This document shows positions 35,079 to 44,439 of a stretch of 64,000 nt of DNA, piece after piece. Positions within the stretch are counted from its first letter, which is position 1, and every line of letters starts with the position of its first letter. The position numbers were made by a program, and so were the translations under genes. Under the pieces are notes generated by a model that saw only the letters and a list, made by a program, of their open reading frames with translations, did not search any database and had not been told where the DNA came from. The stretch comes from Arthrobacter dokdonellae (GTDB lineage: Bacteria > Actinomycetota > Actinomycetes > Actinomycetales > Micrococcaceae): positions 2,666,001 through 2,730,000 of the forward strand of contig NZ_CP029642.1 of the NCBI RefSeq assembly GCF_003268655.1, written 5' to 3'.

Positions 35079-36847
35079 TACTTGGCCTCCTTGGAGTCGT
35101 CACTGGGCTCGGATTTCTTGGCCCCTGCGCCCCTGCTGCCCACCATTTCCGCTTCCTTCGCGGCCAGCCGCCGTTCGGCGATGGTCTGGCGGCGTTCGGC
35201 TTCGCCTGCGGCACGGGCATTCTTGCCCTTGGCCACGGCGAGCGTGTCCTCGGGGGAACGGAACCGGCCCGCCCCACGGTAGAGCGGCACGGCGCCGAGC
35301 TGGACGGGATCCAGGCCGGAGAAATGGTGCCCCTCGCCAAAGAACCTTGTCCGTGCCAGCAGCAGCAAGGTGGGGTGGGTGAACATGAAGACCACAATGA
35401 GGTCCGCCACCGCCGTCAGCCCCAACGTGAATGCGAAGCCCTTGACGTTGCCGACGGACACAAAGTACAGCACCACCGAGGCGAGGATGTTCACTGCCTT
35501 GGAGGCCAGGATGGTGCGCTTGGCACGCATCCAGCCGTTGTCGACGGCGGCCACCAGTCCCCGGCCGTCGCGCAGTTCGTCCCTGACGCGTTCAAAGTAC
35601 ACGATGAAGGAGTCGGCGGTCTGGCCGATGGAGACGATGATGCCGGCCACGCCGGCCAGTGACAGCCGGTAGTTTTCGCTCCAGCCGAGCAGGATAATCG
35701 CCAGGTACGTCAGCCCGCCGGCGATGACCAGGGACAGGATGGTGACAAAGCCGAGTGCGCGGTACTGGAAGAGCGAGTAGATGACCACCAGGCCGAGGCC
35801 GATCAGTCCGGCCAGAAGTCCCATCTCCAACTGCTGCAGCCCCAGGGTGGCGGAGATCTGCTCATCGGACTGGATGGTGAAGCTGATGGGCAGCGCGCCG
35901 AACTTCAGCTGGTCCGCCAGGGTCTTTGCGCTGGCTTCGGTGAAGTTTCCGGTGATCGAGGACTGGCCGTCCGTAATGACCGCCTGGGACGCGGGAGCGG
36001 AGACCACGTTGCCGTCAAGGACGATGGCAAAGCGGGCCTGGGGATCGTTCGGGTTGGCCACGTACTTGGCGTACAGGCGCTGCGTCACTGTCTTGAACGC
36101 GTCGGCGCCCTGCGGCTTGACCAGGGTCAGGGCGACCTGCCACTGGTTGGTCGTCGCTCCTTGGGCGCCGGTCTGCAGTCCGTAGGACGCTGTCTGAATC
36201 CACTTTCCGGGAATTTCCACCGGGCCCAGGATGTACTTGAAGCCGGAGTCGGCCTCACAGGCAACCATCGGCTTCGCCGGGTCGGCGTTCGTGTCCGGCG
36301 GCGTCGTCGGTGCCACGCAGCTGGTTGCCTCGTACTTCTTCATGACAGCGGCATCGACCCAGTTGGGGTCGCTGGCGTTCGTGGGCTTCGCGGTGGGCTT
36401 GGGCAGCTTGGCTGCCGGGGTGCGCTGTGCCACCGGCACGGCACCCGCTGCGGCCTCGCTGGAGACGATGACGGGCCGGAAGTTCATGTTGGCCGACGCC
36501 GTGATGAGGGCGCGCTGTTCATCAGTGGGGGCGCCGGGCATTTGGACCACAACGTTGCGCCCGCTCTGGGTGGAGATCTGCGACTCCGACACCCCGGAAC
36601 CGTCCACGCGCTGCCGGATGATGGACACGGCCTGATTCAACTGGTCGGCGGAAACGCTGCCGTTGCCCTCAACCTTGGGCTCCAGGATCATCTGGGTTCC
36701 GCCCTCAAGGTCCAAGCCAAGCTTGGGCGCCCAGGATGCGGCGCCGGAGATCACTCCAGCTCCCACAGCCACAATGCATACGATAATGAGCGCCCCAAGC
36801 CACAGAAGTGTTCTGCGCGCCATGGACGTCGGACCGGTTCGTGCCAT
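35078..36847 (-). CDS. secD: Protein translocase subunit SecD
   Basis: 589 residues, starting at ATG 36847 with AAGGA nine bases upstream. One N-terminal helix, a large extracellular region beginning LGLDLEGGTQ, and five more helices in the second half with the RND-type motif DSFIVYFERVRDEL. The extracellular domain carries an insertion (AAAGAVPVAQRTPAAKLP and the Thr/Pro-rich part around it), common in actinobacteria. Cytoplasmic tail rich in Lys/Glu/Ala. Confidence 0.96.
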   Translation of the reverse strand: MARTGPTSMARRTLLWLGALIIVCIVAVGAGVISGAASWAPKLGLDLEGGTQMILEPKVEGNGSVSADQLNQAVSIIRQRVDGSGVSESQISTQSGRNVVVQMPGAPTDEQRALITASANMNFRPVIVSSEAAAGAVPVAQRTPAAKLPKPTAKPTNASDPNWVDAAVMKKYEATSCVAPTTPPDTNADPAKPMVACEADSGFKYILGPVEIPGKWIQTASYGLQTGAQGATTNQWQVALTLVKPQGADAFKTVTQRLYAKYVANPNDPQARFAIVLDGNVVSAPASQAVITDGQSSITGNFTEASAKTLADQLKFGALPISFTIQSDEQISATLGLQQLEMGLLAGLIGLGLVVIYSLFQYRALGFVTILSLVIAGGLTYLAIILLGWSENYRLSLAGVAGIIVSIGQTADSFIVYFERVRDELRDGRGLVAAVDNGWMRAKRTILASKAVNILASVVLYFVSVGNVKGFAFTLGLTAVADLIVVFMFTHPTLLLLARTRFFGEGHHFSGLDPVQLGAVPLYRGAGRFRSPEDTLAVAKGKNARAAGEAERRQTIAERRLAAKEAEMVGSRGAGAKKSEPSDDSKEAK

Positions 36848-36938
36848 CAAGGGATCCTTCTATTGGTCACAGGTGTAGGAACATGGCAAAACTGCCGCAG
36901 CAGGACCTCCCGCTACAGCAGCGCCAACCCCGGAATGC

Positions 36939-37406
36939 CTAGTTGTCTTTATTGTTTTCTTGGTTCAAGCGTGCCACGGTTTCGTCGACGGTCTCATGGG
37001 AGCGGTCCGGCGTGTCCAGGTCCCGCGTCAGCGAGGACGCGTCGTCGGGGACGGCGGTCCCGGACAGCCCGGCGTCCTCCGGCTCGGTGATCTTGGCAAC
37101 GGTCTGGCTGTGCACGGTGACCACGACGCCGGGAGAAATCTCCAGCTGGATCTTGTTGTTCTCGGAGTCCACGGACTTGACATGCCCGAAGAGGCCGAAG
37201 TTGGTCATGATGTCCACGCCGGGAGCCAGCTTCGACTGCTTTTCCTGGGCCGCGGCCTTGGTCTTCCGCTGCTTGCGGATCATCATGATGATGAGCAACG
37301 CGAACAAGGCGAACAGGACGAGGTTCATGGGGTTGAATCCGCCGGCGGGGGCGGCCTGGTCGGCGGCCAAAATGCTACTGAGGGTCACTGCAAAAGTTCC
37401 ATTCAT
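36939..37406 (-). CDS. yajC: Preprotein translocase subunit YajC
   Basis: Accessory subunit of the SecDF complex. 155 residues: one membrane helix at 26-43 (MNLVLFALFALLIIMM), then the basic MRKQRKT-like segment and the YajC beta-rich domain (MTNFGLFGHVKSVDSENNK). The C-terminal 40 residues are acidic, Asp/Glu-rich and longer than in E. coli. It lies 91 bases upstream of secD. Confidence 0.92.
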   Translation of the reverse strand: MNGTFAVTLSSILAADQAAPAGGFNPMNLVLFALFALLIIMMIRKQRKTKAAAQEKQSKLAPGVDIMTNFGLFGHVKSVDSENNKIQLEISPGVVVTVHSQTVAKITEPEDAGLSGTAVPDDASSLTRDLDTPDRSHETVDETVARLNQENNKDN

Positions 37407-37516
37407 AGAAATCCAGGTGGTGCCAGGGACGCAGGAGACGTGCCGGACGTCATACCAGTCTAGGGGGTATTTCTGAGTACGGGGTGAAGCGGGGCCACCA
37501 ATTGCCTGCCGCCGGT

Positions 37517-37561
37517 CGGCAGCGGCACGTCAAGACACCCGGCAGCGGCACGTCAAGACAC
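37517..37561. repeat. 22-bp direct repeat upstream of yajC
   Basis: CGGCAGCGGCACGTCAAGACAC occurs twice (37517-37538 and 37540-37561) with one base between, in the 203-base gap between ruvB and yajC. The copies are identical. Confidence 0.9.
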
Positions 37562-37609
37562 AAGGAAAGACGGATATTCATGCGGGCGGACCAAACCGGG
37601 GCCGCGGTC

Positions 37610-38734
37610 CTACGCGCCGGGATCGTCGTCGTCGAACGGCAGCATGGCGGCGGCGACGGCGTTGCCGGGCATCTTCAGGCCCAGGTGGTCCCAAGCGGCC
37701 GGCATGGCAATGCGTCCGCGCGGGGTCCGCCCCAGCAGGCCCTCCCGGACCAGGAACGGTTCGGCCACCGTTTCCACGGTCTCCGGTTCCTCGCCCACGG
37801 CAATGGCGAGGGTCGAGAGCCCCACCGGCCCCCCGTTGAACTTGTTAACCAGGGCCTCCAGCACCGAACGGTCCAGGCGGTCCAGTCCCCGGGCGTCGAC
37901 TTCGTACATATCCAGGGCGGCCGAGGCGGTGCGGGCGTCAATGGTTTCAACACCGTGCACCAACGCCCAGTCGCGCACGCGCCGCAGGAGGCGGTTGGCG
38001 ATGCGCGGCGTGCCGCGGGAGCGGCCGGCGATTTCAGAGAAGCCGGCACTTGTCAGTTTCAGGTCCAGCATCCCGGCGGACCGGCGCAGCACCAGCTCCA
38101 ATTCCGCCACCGAGTAGAACTCGAGATGCCCGGTGAAGCCAAAGCGGTCGCGCAGCGGCCCGGGCAGCAGGCCGGCGCGCGTGGTGGCCCCCACCAGGGT
38201 AAAGGGCGGCAGTTCCAGCGGAATGGCCGTCGCGCCGGCCCCCTTGCCGACGATGATGTCCACACGGAAGTCCTCCATGGCCATGTACAGCATTTCCTCG
38301 GCGGGCCGCGACATGCGGTGGATCTCGTCCAGAAACAGCACCTCGCCGTCTGAGAGGGAGGAGAGGATGGCGGCGAGGTCGCCGGCGTGCTGGATCGCCG
38401 GTCCGGAGCTGATGCGCAGCGGTGCGTTCATTTCCGCGGCGATGATCATGGCCAGGGTGGTTTTCCCCAGGCCCGGCGGACCGGACATCAGGACGTGGTC
38501 TGCGCTGCGGCCGCGGATCCTTGAGGCCGCCAGCACCAGGGCCAACTGCTTGCGGACCCTTTCCTGGCCCACAAAGTCGTCCAGGTTTTTAGGGCGCAGT
38601 GCCGCTTCCAGCTCCCGCTCCTCAGGCTCGGCGGCAGGGGCCAGTTCACTGGGGGAGCCGGACCTCCCTGCGGGGGCTGTGGCGCCAAGGCTCATTTGGC
38701 CCGGGAGGAGCCCGCCGCCGTTCAGCTCGGCCAC
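37610..38734 (-). CDS. ruvB: Holliday junction ATP-dependent helicase RuvB
   Basis: Hexameric motor for branch migration. 374 residues with Walker [11 protein letters not shown], Walker [20 protein letters not shown] (sensor 1) and the C-terminal winged helix with RTPRGRIAM. The N-terminal 40 residues are an Ala/Pro-rich extension before the core ([13 protein letters not shown]). GTG 38734, three bases after the ruvA stop. Confidence 0.97.
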   Translation of the reverse strand: MAELNGGGLLPGQMSLGATAPAGRSGSPSELAPAAEPEERELEAALRPKNLDDFVGQERVRKQLALVLAASRIRGRSADHVLMSGPPGLGKTTLAMIIAAEMNAPLRISSGPAIQHAGDLAAILSSLSDGEVLFLDEIHRMSRPAEEMLYMAMEDFRVDIIVGKGAGATAIPLELPPFTLVGATTRAGLLPGPLRDRFGFTGHLEFYSVAELELVLRRSAGMLDLKLTSAGFSEIAGRSRGTPRIANRLLRRVRDWALVHGVETIDARTASAALDMYEVDARGLDRLDRSVLEALVNKFNGGPVGLSTLAIAVGEEPETVETVAEPFLVREGLLGRTPRGRIAMPAAWDHLGLKMPGNAVAAAMLPFDDDDPGA

Positions 38735-38737
38735 GGC

Positions 38738-39391
38738 CTAGAGCACCCGGCTCGGCTGGCGTGAACTTCCCTGGCGGGCGCCGTCCTGGCCCAGCCAGCG
38801 CAGCGTGGCACGCAGGATGGCGGGGACATTGGCACCCTCGGCGAGTTCCGGGTCGGCCGCGACGGCCGCGTCGATGCTTTTCAGCGCGTCCTTTTCATTC
38901 CAGCCCAGGCTGGTCATGGCGGCCACCACCTGGTCCTTCCATGCCAGCGGCACCTGGGCCGCCGGAGCTGCCGCGGTGGCTCCCACGCCGGTGGGCTTCA
39001 GCTTGTCCTTGAGTTCAAGCACGATGCGTCCCGCAACTTTCGGACCCACCCCGGGGACCTTGGTGAAGGCCTTCCCGTCGCCGCCTGCCACGCCCCGGCG
39101 GATGGTTTCGGGCTCCAGCACGGCCAGAATGGCCAGGGCCAGGCGCGGACCGATTCCGCTGACGCCCATGAGGATGTCAAAGACCTCACGTTCCTCCGCG
39201 TCGGCAAAGCCGTACAGCGTCATCGAGTCCTCACGGACAATCATGGAGGTGGTGAGCGTGCCCTCCTCCCCCAGTCTCAGGCCGCCGAGCGTCTTCGGCG
39301 TGGCGTGCACCAGCATGCCCACCCCGTTGACGTCAATCACGGCCTGCGCCAGTGAAAGGTGGGCCACCGGTCCGCGGACAAAACTGATCAT
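38738..39391 (-). CDS. ruvA: Holliday junction DNA-binding protein RuvA
   Basis: Tetramer that binds Holliday junctions and positions RuvB. 217 residues from ATG 39391, chosen for AAGGAG eight bases upstream; an earlier in-frame start at 39424 is not needed. OB domain (MISFVRGPVAHLSLA), helix-hairpin-helix motifs (GVSGIGPRLAL and KVPGVGPKVAGRIVLEL) and the C-terminal domain III contacting RuvB. Confidence 0.96.
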   Translation of the reverse strand: MISFVRGPVAHLSLAQAVIDVNGVGMLVHATPKTLGGLRLGEEGTLTTSMIVREDSMTLYGFADAEEREVFDILMGVSGIGPRLALAILAVLEPETIRRGVAGGDGKAFTKVPGVGPKVAGRIVLELKDKLKPTGVGATAAAPAAQVPLAWKDQVVAAMTSLGWNEKDALKSIDAAVAADPELAEGANVPAILRATLRWLGQDGARQGSSRQPSRVL

Positions 39392-39430
39392 TGCGTTGCT
39401 CCTTATAAAACTAACCTGCCACACAGCTTA

Positions 39431-39446
39431 TCGAACACAACTACGA
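39431..39446. promoter_or_regulatory. Possible degenerate SOS (LexA) box upstream of ruvA
   Basis: TCGAACACAACTACGA matches 10 of 12 conserved positions of the actinobacterial LexA site TCGAAC-N4-GTTCGA. It lies 40 bases upstream of the ruvA start in the short ruvC-ruvA gap. LexA control of ruv genes is known in mycobacteria; the right half-site is weak here. Confidence 0.35.
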
Positions 39447-39450
39447 ATAC

Positions 39451-40038
39451 CTAGCGCCAGGCCGCGCCGGGCTTCTCCTTGTTTTTCGTCAGCTTCGCCT
39501 TGGTTTCGGCATCACGCCACAATTGTTGCGCCGTCGTCGTCCCCGGGGCCCCGGTGTCAACGGAGCTGCCGCTGCGCCAGGCGTGGGCGATGGCCAAGGC
39601 CAGGGCGTCTGCCGCGTCCGCAGGGCGGGCGGGCTCGTTCAGGCGCAGGATCCGGGTGACCATGGCCGTCACGGACGCCTTGTCCGCCCGCCCGCTGCCG
39701 GTCACCGCGGCCTTCACCTCCGACGGCGTGTGCATCGCCACCGGTATGCCGCGGCGGGCAGCGGCCACCATGACAACGCCCGACACCTGCGCCACGCCCA
39801 TGACGGTGCTGAGGTTGGTCTGGGCAAAGACCCTCTCAATGGCCAGGACGTCCGGCGTGAACGCGTCCAGCCACTGGTCGATGGCATTGGCGATCACCAG
39901 CAGCCTGGCATCAAGGGACAGTTCGTGTGAACTGCCCACCACGCCCACCCCCACGAGGGTGGCCGTGCGGTTCGATGCAACGTCCACCACGCCCAGTCCG
40001 CAGCGGGTCAGGCCGGGATCCACGCCCAGGACGCGCAG
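39451..40038 (-). CDS. ruvC: Crossover junction endodeoxyribonuclease RuvC
   Basis: Cuts Holliday junctions symmetrically. 195 residues if translation begins at CTG 40038, which gives the conserved beta-strand [13 protein letters not shown] with the first catalytic aspartate at residue 7. Other acidic residues are Glu68 ([11 protein letters not shown]) and the late [15 protein letters not shown] 40038 lies eight bases after AGAGG, and an in-frame TAG (the yebC stop) stands two codons before it. The first ordinary start is GTG 40023, which would delete strand beta-1 up to the catalytic aspartate. Tail Lys-rich. Confidence 0.88.
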   Translation of the reverse strand: MRVLGVDPGLTRCGLGVVDVASNRTATLVGVGVVGSSHELSLDARLLVIANAIDQWLDAFTPDVLAIERVFAQTNLSTVMGVAQVSGVVMVAAARRGIPVAMHTPSEVKAAVTGSGRADKASVTAMVTRILRLNEPARPADAADALALAIAHAWRSGSSVDTGAPGTTTAQQLWRDAETKAKLTKNKEKPGAAWR

Positions 40039-40041
40039 GTC

Positions 40042-40797
40042 CTAATCCTCTCCGAGGGCGGCGAGGACGTCCTCGCTCATGTCGGCGTTGGAGTAGATGT
40101 TCTGCACGTCGTCCAGGTCCTCCAACGCGTCGTAGAGCTTCATGAACTTGCGGGCGTTGTCCACATCCAGCTCCACCTGCATGGACGGCACGAAGCCGGC
40201 GTCGTCGGTGTCATACTCGATGCCGGCGTCGGTCAGGGCCGCGCGGATGGCGGGCAGGTCCGCGGTGTCGGAGATGATCTCGAAATTTTCGCCGTCGTCC
40301 TTGACTTCCTCCGCCCCGGCGTCGAGTACGGCCATGAGGAGGTCGTCCTCGGTCAGGCCGTTCTTGGGCAGCCCCACGATCCCCTTGCGGGTGAACATGT
40401 ACGCCACGGAGCCGGGATCGCCCATGGTGCCGCCGTTGCGGCCCACAGCCAGGCGGACCTCGGAGGCGGCACGGTTTTTGTTGTCGGTCAGGCACTCGAT
40501 GAGGATGGCCGTGCCCTGCGGGCCGTAGCCTTCATACATGATGGTCTGGTAGTCGACGGCGTCGCCGAGCAGGCCGGCACCGCGCTTGATCGCGCGGTCG
40601 ATGTTGTCGGCGGGCACCGAGGTCTTCTTGGCCTTCGTCACGGCCAGCTCAAGGGCCGGGTTGCCAACCAGGTCGGGACCGCCACCCCGTGCGGCAACTT
40701 CGATGTTTTTAATCAGCTTGGCAAACGACTTGGCACGGCGGCTGTCAATGATGGCTTTTTTGTGCTTGGTGGTCGCCCATTTGGAGTGGCCTGACAT
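40042..40797 (-). CDS. yebC: YebC/PmpR-family transcriptional regulator or translation factor
   Basis: 251 residues of the YebC type ([21 protein letters not shown]). Homologues bind DNA; TACO1-like members help ribosomes pass polyproline stretches. All three domains are present and the length is usual. It begins three bases after the pdxT stop and leads into ruvC. Confidence 0.94.
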   Translation of the reverse strand: MSGHSKWATTKHKKAIIDSRRAKSFAKLIKNIEVAARGGGPDLVGNPALELAVTKAKKTSVPADNIDRAIKRGAGLLGDAVDYQTIMYEGYGPQGTAILIECLTDNKNRAASEVRLAVGRNGGTMGDPGSVAYMFTRKGIVGLPKNGLTEDDLLMAVLDAGAEEVKDDGENFEIISDTADLPAIRAALTDAGIEYDTDDAGFVPSMQVELDVDNARKFMKLYDALEDLDDVQNIYSNADMSEDVLAALGED

Positions 40798-40799
40798 GG

Positions 40800-41510
40800 T
40801 TACGCTTCTCCTCTGATCATGCGAATAAAAAGTCCGTGGATGCGGCGCTCGCCCGTCACTTCCGGATGGAAGGAGGTGGCCAGCAAGTGCTGCGAACGCA
40901 CGGCAACGGCACGTACCTTGGGTGCAATTCTACCGTTTTGCGCTGAAGGGTGCGCCGCTGCGGGGATTTCCACACTAGCAAGGACCTGCACGCTGGCCCC
41001 GACGCGTTCCACCCATGGGGCGCGGATGAAGACGGCGTGGACAGTCTTTTCCGGTTCGCCTGCGGGCGCCAGCGCGGTGAACTGCAGCTCCGTTTCGAAG
41101 GAATCCACCTGGCGGCCAAAAGCGTTGCGGCGCACCGTGATGTCCAGCCCGCCCAGCGTCTGCTGCGCCTTGCCGGCCAGGTCCGTGGCGGGGTCGGCAA
41201 TTTCATCGGCGAGCAGGATCATCCCGGCGCAGCTGCCATAGACCGGCAGCCCTTCCCGGATGCGGTCGCGCAATGGCTCCCGCAGCCCAAAGATGCGGGT
41301 CAGCTTGTCGATCGTGGTGGACTCCCCGCCGGGGAGCACCAGTCCGTCGACGGCCGCCAGCTCGGACGGGCGCCGGACCGGCACGACACGCGCCCCGCAG
41401 GCTTCGAGGGCGCGGGCGTGTTCACGCACATCGCCCTGGAGGGCCAGGATTCCGACGAGGGGGCGCGATCCGTTGCCGGACAGGGGAATTTCAGGGATGG
41501 GTGCACTCAC
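40800..41510 (-). CDS. pdxT: Pyridoxal 5'-phosphate synthase glutaminase subunit
   Basis: Hydrolyses glutamine and feeds ammonia to PdxS for vitamin B6 synthesis. 236 residues, triad-type amidotransferase: [12 protein letters not shown], nucleophile cysteine in [11 protein letters not shown], and the His-Glu pair in [12 protein letters not shown] 41510. It is separated from pdxS (47299-48201) by three plus-strand genes, whereas the two are usually adjacent. Confidence 0.96.
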   Translation of the reverse strand: MSAPIPEIPLSGNGSRPLVGILALQGDVREHARALEACGARVVPVRRPSELAAVDGLVLPGGESTTIDKLTRIFGLREPLRDRIREGLPVYGSCAGMILLADEIADPATDLAGKAQQTLGGLDITVRRNAFGRQVDSFETELQFTALAPAGEPEKTVHAVFIRAPWVERVGASVQVLASVEIPAAAHPSAQNGRIAPKVRAVAVRSQHLLATSFHPEVTGERRIHGLFIRMIRGEA

Positions 41511-41641
41511 TTTTCCATCATAGATGGGCGCAATGTCACACGATTGCGCACCCCGCGCGCCGGGAGGCCTGGCCGGCCGTCCACCGGCAAGGAAGTAGCA
41601 TGGTCCGTGGACTGACGAACAACAGATGAGGAACGTTCAGC

Positions 41642-44326
41642 ATGTGCGGAATCGCCGGGTACTACGGTTATGGGGAAGACGAAACTCTCCTGCAGGCAAT
41701 GAACACGTGCATGGTGCACCGCGGGCCGGACGGGGAGGGCATCCATGCCGATGGCAACGTAGGTCTCGCGCACCGGCGGCTCTCCATCATCGACGTGGCG
41801 CATGGGCAGGAGCCGATGTACAGCGCCGACGGTGAGACCGTCCTTGTCTACAACGGCGAGGTCTACAACTACCTCGACCTGCGTGCCGAGCTCGAGGGCC
41901 TGGGACGCACCTTTTCCACGAAGTCCGACACCGAAGTGGTGCTCCAGTCCTACGAGGAGTGGGGCGACGCGGCCTTTGACAGGTTCAACGGCATGTTCGG
42001 CCTGGCCATCCACGACCGCAGAAACAGCCGCCTGGTGCTGGCGCGCGACCATTTCGGCATCAAGCCGCTGTATTACGCCACGGCGGGCACCGCCGAGGCC
42101 CCCACCCTGCTGTTCGCCTCCGAGATCAAGCCGCTGCTGGCCGCCGGCAAGCTGGACAAGGAAGTCAACGAGCGGATCCTGTTCCGTTACCTGCAATTCC
42201 GCATCCACGACGAGGAAGCCGAGACGTTCTTTGCCGGCGTACACAAGCTGATGCCGGGCGAAAAGCTGGTCCTGAACACCACGGCCACGGAAACCGGCCC
42301 GGCCGGCACCATCACCATCAGCCCCTACACGCGGCTGAAGGAAGAGCTGGCCGAGCTGGCCAAGATCGAGACCCCCTATTCTCAGGCGGTGATCGACGAA
42401 TACCGCGAACGCTTCACGGAGGGCGTGCGCCTGCGCCTGCAGTCCGAAGTCCCCGTGGGCACGGCCCTCTCCGGCGGGCTGGACTCCTCCGCCGTCGTGG
42501 CCACCATCAACAAGCTCATGCAGGAAAAGGCCGCCGCCACGGATTCCCTGGGGGCCACGCAGCAGACCTTCTCCGCCGTGTTCCCCAACTCCCTCAATGA
42601 CGAGGAAAAGTACGCCGACGCCGTGTTGGCCCGCTGTGAAGGCAACGTCACCAGCCACAAGATCCACCCCCAGGCCTCCGAGTTTGTCGAGGACCTGGAG
42701 GACTTTGTGCGCACCATGGAGGAGCCCATCATCTCCTCCGGCCCCTACGCCCAGTACCAGGTGATGCGCGAGGCCTCCAAGCACGTGACCGTCCTGCTCG
42801 ACGGCCAGGGCGCCGATGAGATGATGGCCGGCTACATCCCGTACTACTTCGCCTACCTGCGCCAGCTGAAGAAGAGCGGTCAGAACGGCAAGCTCGCCAA
42901 GGAACTTGCCTCCAGCTCGGACATCCTGTTCCGGCTGGCCCGCTTCCGCATCCAGGGCGCCCTGGCGTTCAAGAAGGCAAGCGGCATCACCCCCCTGCTG
43001 AACAAGAAGTTCACGGCCAAGTACAAGTCCGAGACCTTCTCCAACATCCCGGACAACCTCAAGCTGCGCCTCATCGACGATCTGTTCCACAAGTCGCTGC
43101 CGGCCGTCCTGCGGTACGAGGACAAGAACACGATGCGCTTCTCCCTGGAGGGCCGCGTGCCGTTCCTGGACAAGGAAGTCGTGAAGTTCCTGTTCAGCCT
43201 CGACGATGAATCCATCATCAAGGGCGGCTGGAACAAGCGCATCCTGCGCGATGCCACCCGCGGACTGCTGCCGGAGATGATCAGCAACCGCCGCAACAAG
43301 ATCGGCTTCACCACCCCCGAAGCCGAGTGGTTCTCGCTGATGAAGGAAAAGATTTACGAAATCTTCCTGTCCTCCTCCTTCGGTTCGCGCCCGTATTGGG
43401 ACCAGGACGCCGTCATCTATGCCTTTGAGGAATACCTCAGCGGCAAGTCCGCCGGCTCCACCATGGTGTTCTGGCGCCTGATCAACACCGAGCTGTGGCT
43501 GCGCGAGTTCTTTGACGTCGAGGAAGTCAAGGCCGGCATCGAGGGCAAGAGCGACTACATCCCCAACGCCGACAAGCAGCTGGACATCACCGTGCCCGAC
43601 GGCGCCGGGACCTTCCGCCGCTACCCGCTGCGCACCGAGGTCTTCTACAAGGACACCGACTTCGACCCCACCGTCATGCGGTACGTCAGGCGCTTCTTCG
43701 ACGGCCTGCCCGCCGCCGGGGGCGACCACGGCGCCGTGACGGCGGACACCCCCTGGTACCTGTTCGTCTCCGAAAAGATCGTGGCCATGACCCAGGGCCG
43801 GTCCATCCCGGTCTGGGACATCAAGGTCTCCGGCGCCGCACGGGTCTTCAGCAAGTTCGTCACCCGCAATCCCGGCGGGATCGGCCTGGCCAGTCCCTGG
43901 TCCATGCAGCTGGCCATTGACGAGGTGGGCCTGCCGCGGATCATGTACGCCTCCGCCCGCTCGGTGATCGGCAAGCTGCAGGGCAAGTCCGGCGTGTTCT
44001 ACGACGTGGTGGGCCACAACATCAACGCCATTGACGGCGCCGCCGGCTACCAGGTGGGCACGTCCACCCACTCCGTCAAATACGCGCCTCTGGACCCCGA
44101 CGGCGTCGCGGCCCGTCTGAGCGCCCTGGTCCGCCAATCGGTGCCGGCCGAATACGCCGCCACGTTTGCCGGCACGGCGATCATGGACGCCAATGACCTG
44201 GGCGTGGTGGCCCTGGGGCACGACACCGCGCTCACCAAGGCCGTGCTGCAGGACATCTTCCGGGACAACCCGCAGGGCCAGACCACGGAAACCACGCCGA
44301 TGTCCCTGGTGTTCACCCGGAAGTAG
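41642..44326 (+). CDS. asnB: Glutamine-dependent asparagine synthase fused to a CofE-like gamma-glutamyl ligase domain
   Basis: 894 residues, about 250 more than an ordinary AsnB. Residues 1-220 are the class II glutaminase (Cys2 in MCGIAGYYG; RGPDGEGI). Residues 250-630 are the ATP-pyrophosphatase synthase core (ALSGGLDSSAVVAT near 277). From about 645 to the end the sequence resembles coenzyme F420-0:L-glutamate ligase: LFVSEKIVAMTQGRS, then VGHNINAIDGA, then APLDPDGVAARL and AIMDANDLGVV, the counterparts of the CofE strand, loop and acidic metal-binding motifs. AsnB makes an amide on a carboxylate and CofE-type enzymes make gamma-glutamyl amides, so the product may be an amide or gamma-glutamyl compound. 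Start ATG 41642 has GAGGA nine bases upstream. Divergent from pdxT. Confidence 0.86.
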   Translation: MCGIAGYYGYGEDETLLQAMNTCMVHRGPDGEGIHADGNVGLAHRRLSIIDVAHGQEPMYSADGETVLVYNGEVYNYLDLRAELEGLGRTFSTKSDTEVVLQSYEEWGDAAFDRFNGMFGLAIHDRRNSRLVLARDHFGIKPLYYATAGTAEAPTLLFASEIKPLLAAGKLDKEVNERILFRYLQFRIHDEEAETFFAGVHKLMPGEKLVLNTTATETGPAGTITISPYTRLKEELAELAKIETPYSQAVIDEYRERFTEGVRLRLQSEVPVGTALSGGLDSSAVVATINKLMQEKAAATDSLGATQQTFSAVFPNSLNDEEKYADAVLARCEGNVTSHKIHPQASEFVEDLEDFVRTMEEPIISSGPYAQYQVMREASKHVTVLLDGQGADEMMAGYIPYYFAYLRQLKKSGQNGKLAKELASSSDILFRLARFRIQGALAFKKASGITPLLNKKFTAKYKSETFSNIPDNLKLRLIDDLFHKSLPAVLRYEDKNTMRFSLEGRVPFLDKEVVKFLFSLDDESIIKGGWNKRILRDATRGLLPEMISNRRNKIGFTTPEAEWFSLMKEKIYEIFLSSSFGSRPYWDQDAVIYAFEEYLSGKSAGSTMVFWRLINTELWLREFFDVEEVKAGIEGKSDYIPNADKQLDITVPDGAGTFRRYPLRTEVFYKDTDFDPTVMRYVRRFFDGLPAAGGDHGAVTADTPWYLFVSEKIVAMTQGRSIPVWDIKVSGAARVFSKFVTRNPGGIGLASPWSMQLAIDEVGLPRIMYASARSVIGKLQGKSGVFYDVVGHNINAIDGAAGYQVGTSTHSVKYAPLDPDGVAARLSALVRQSVPAEYAATFAGTAIMDANDLGVVALGHDTALTKAVLQDIFRDNPQGQTTETTPMSLVFTRK

Positions 44327-44371
44327 GCAGCGCCCCGCGCAGACGCAGTGGACCCCGCCGGGGCGGGCACA

Positions 44372-44417
44372 ACCCAAGGACGACGCCGAAACGTACGTTT
44401 CGCCGTCGTCCTTGGGT
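44372..44417. repeat. 46-bp near-perfect palindrome between asnB and the M3 peptidase gene
   Basis: Two 23-base arms (ACCCAAGGACGACGCCGAAA plus CGT, and its complement) with one mismatch and no loop, centred on ACGT/ACGT at 44394/44395. It starts 46 bases after the asnB stop. It would form an extremely stable hairpin and may end transcription, but has no U-run. Confidence 0.9.
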
Positions 44418-44439
44418 CAAAACGTGAAAGAGTCGGACC

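Noticed and set aside
41507..44377. Minus-strand open frame of 956 codons opposite asnB
   Set aside because: Antisense shadow of the asnB coding region; no recognisable domain.
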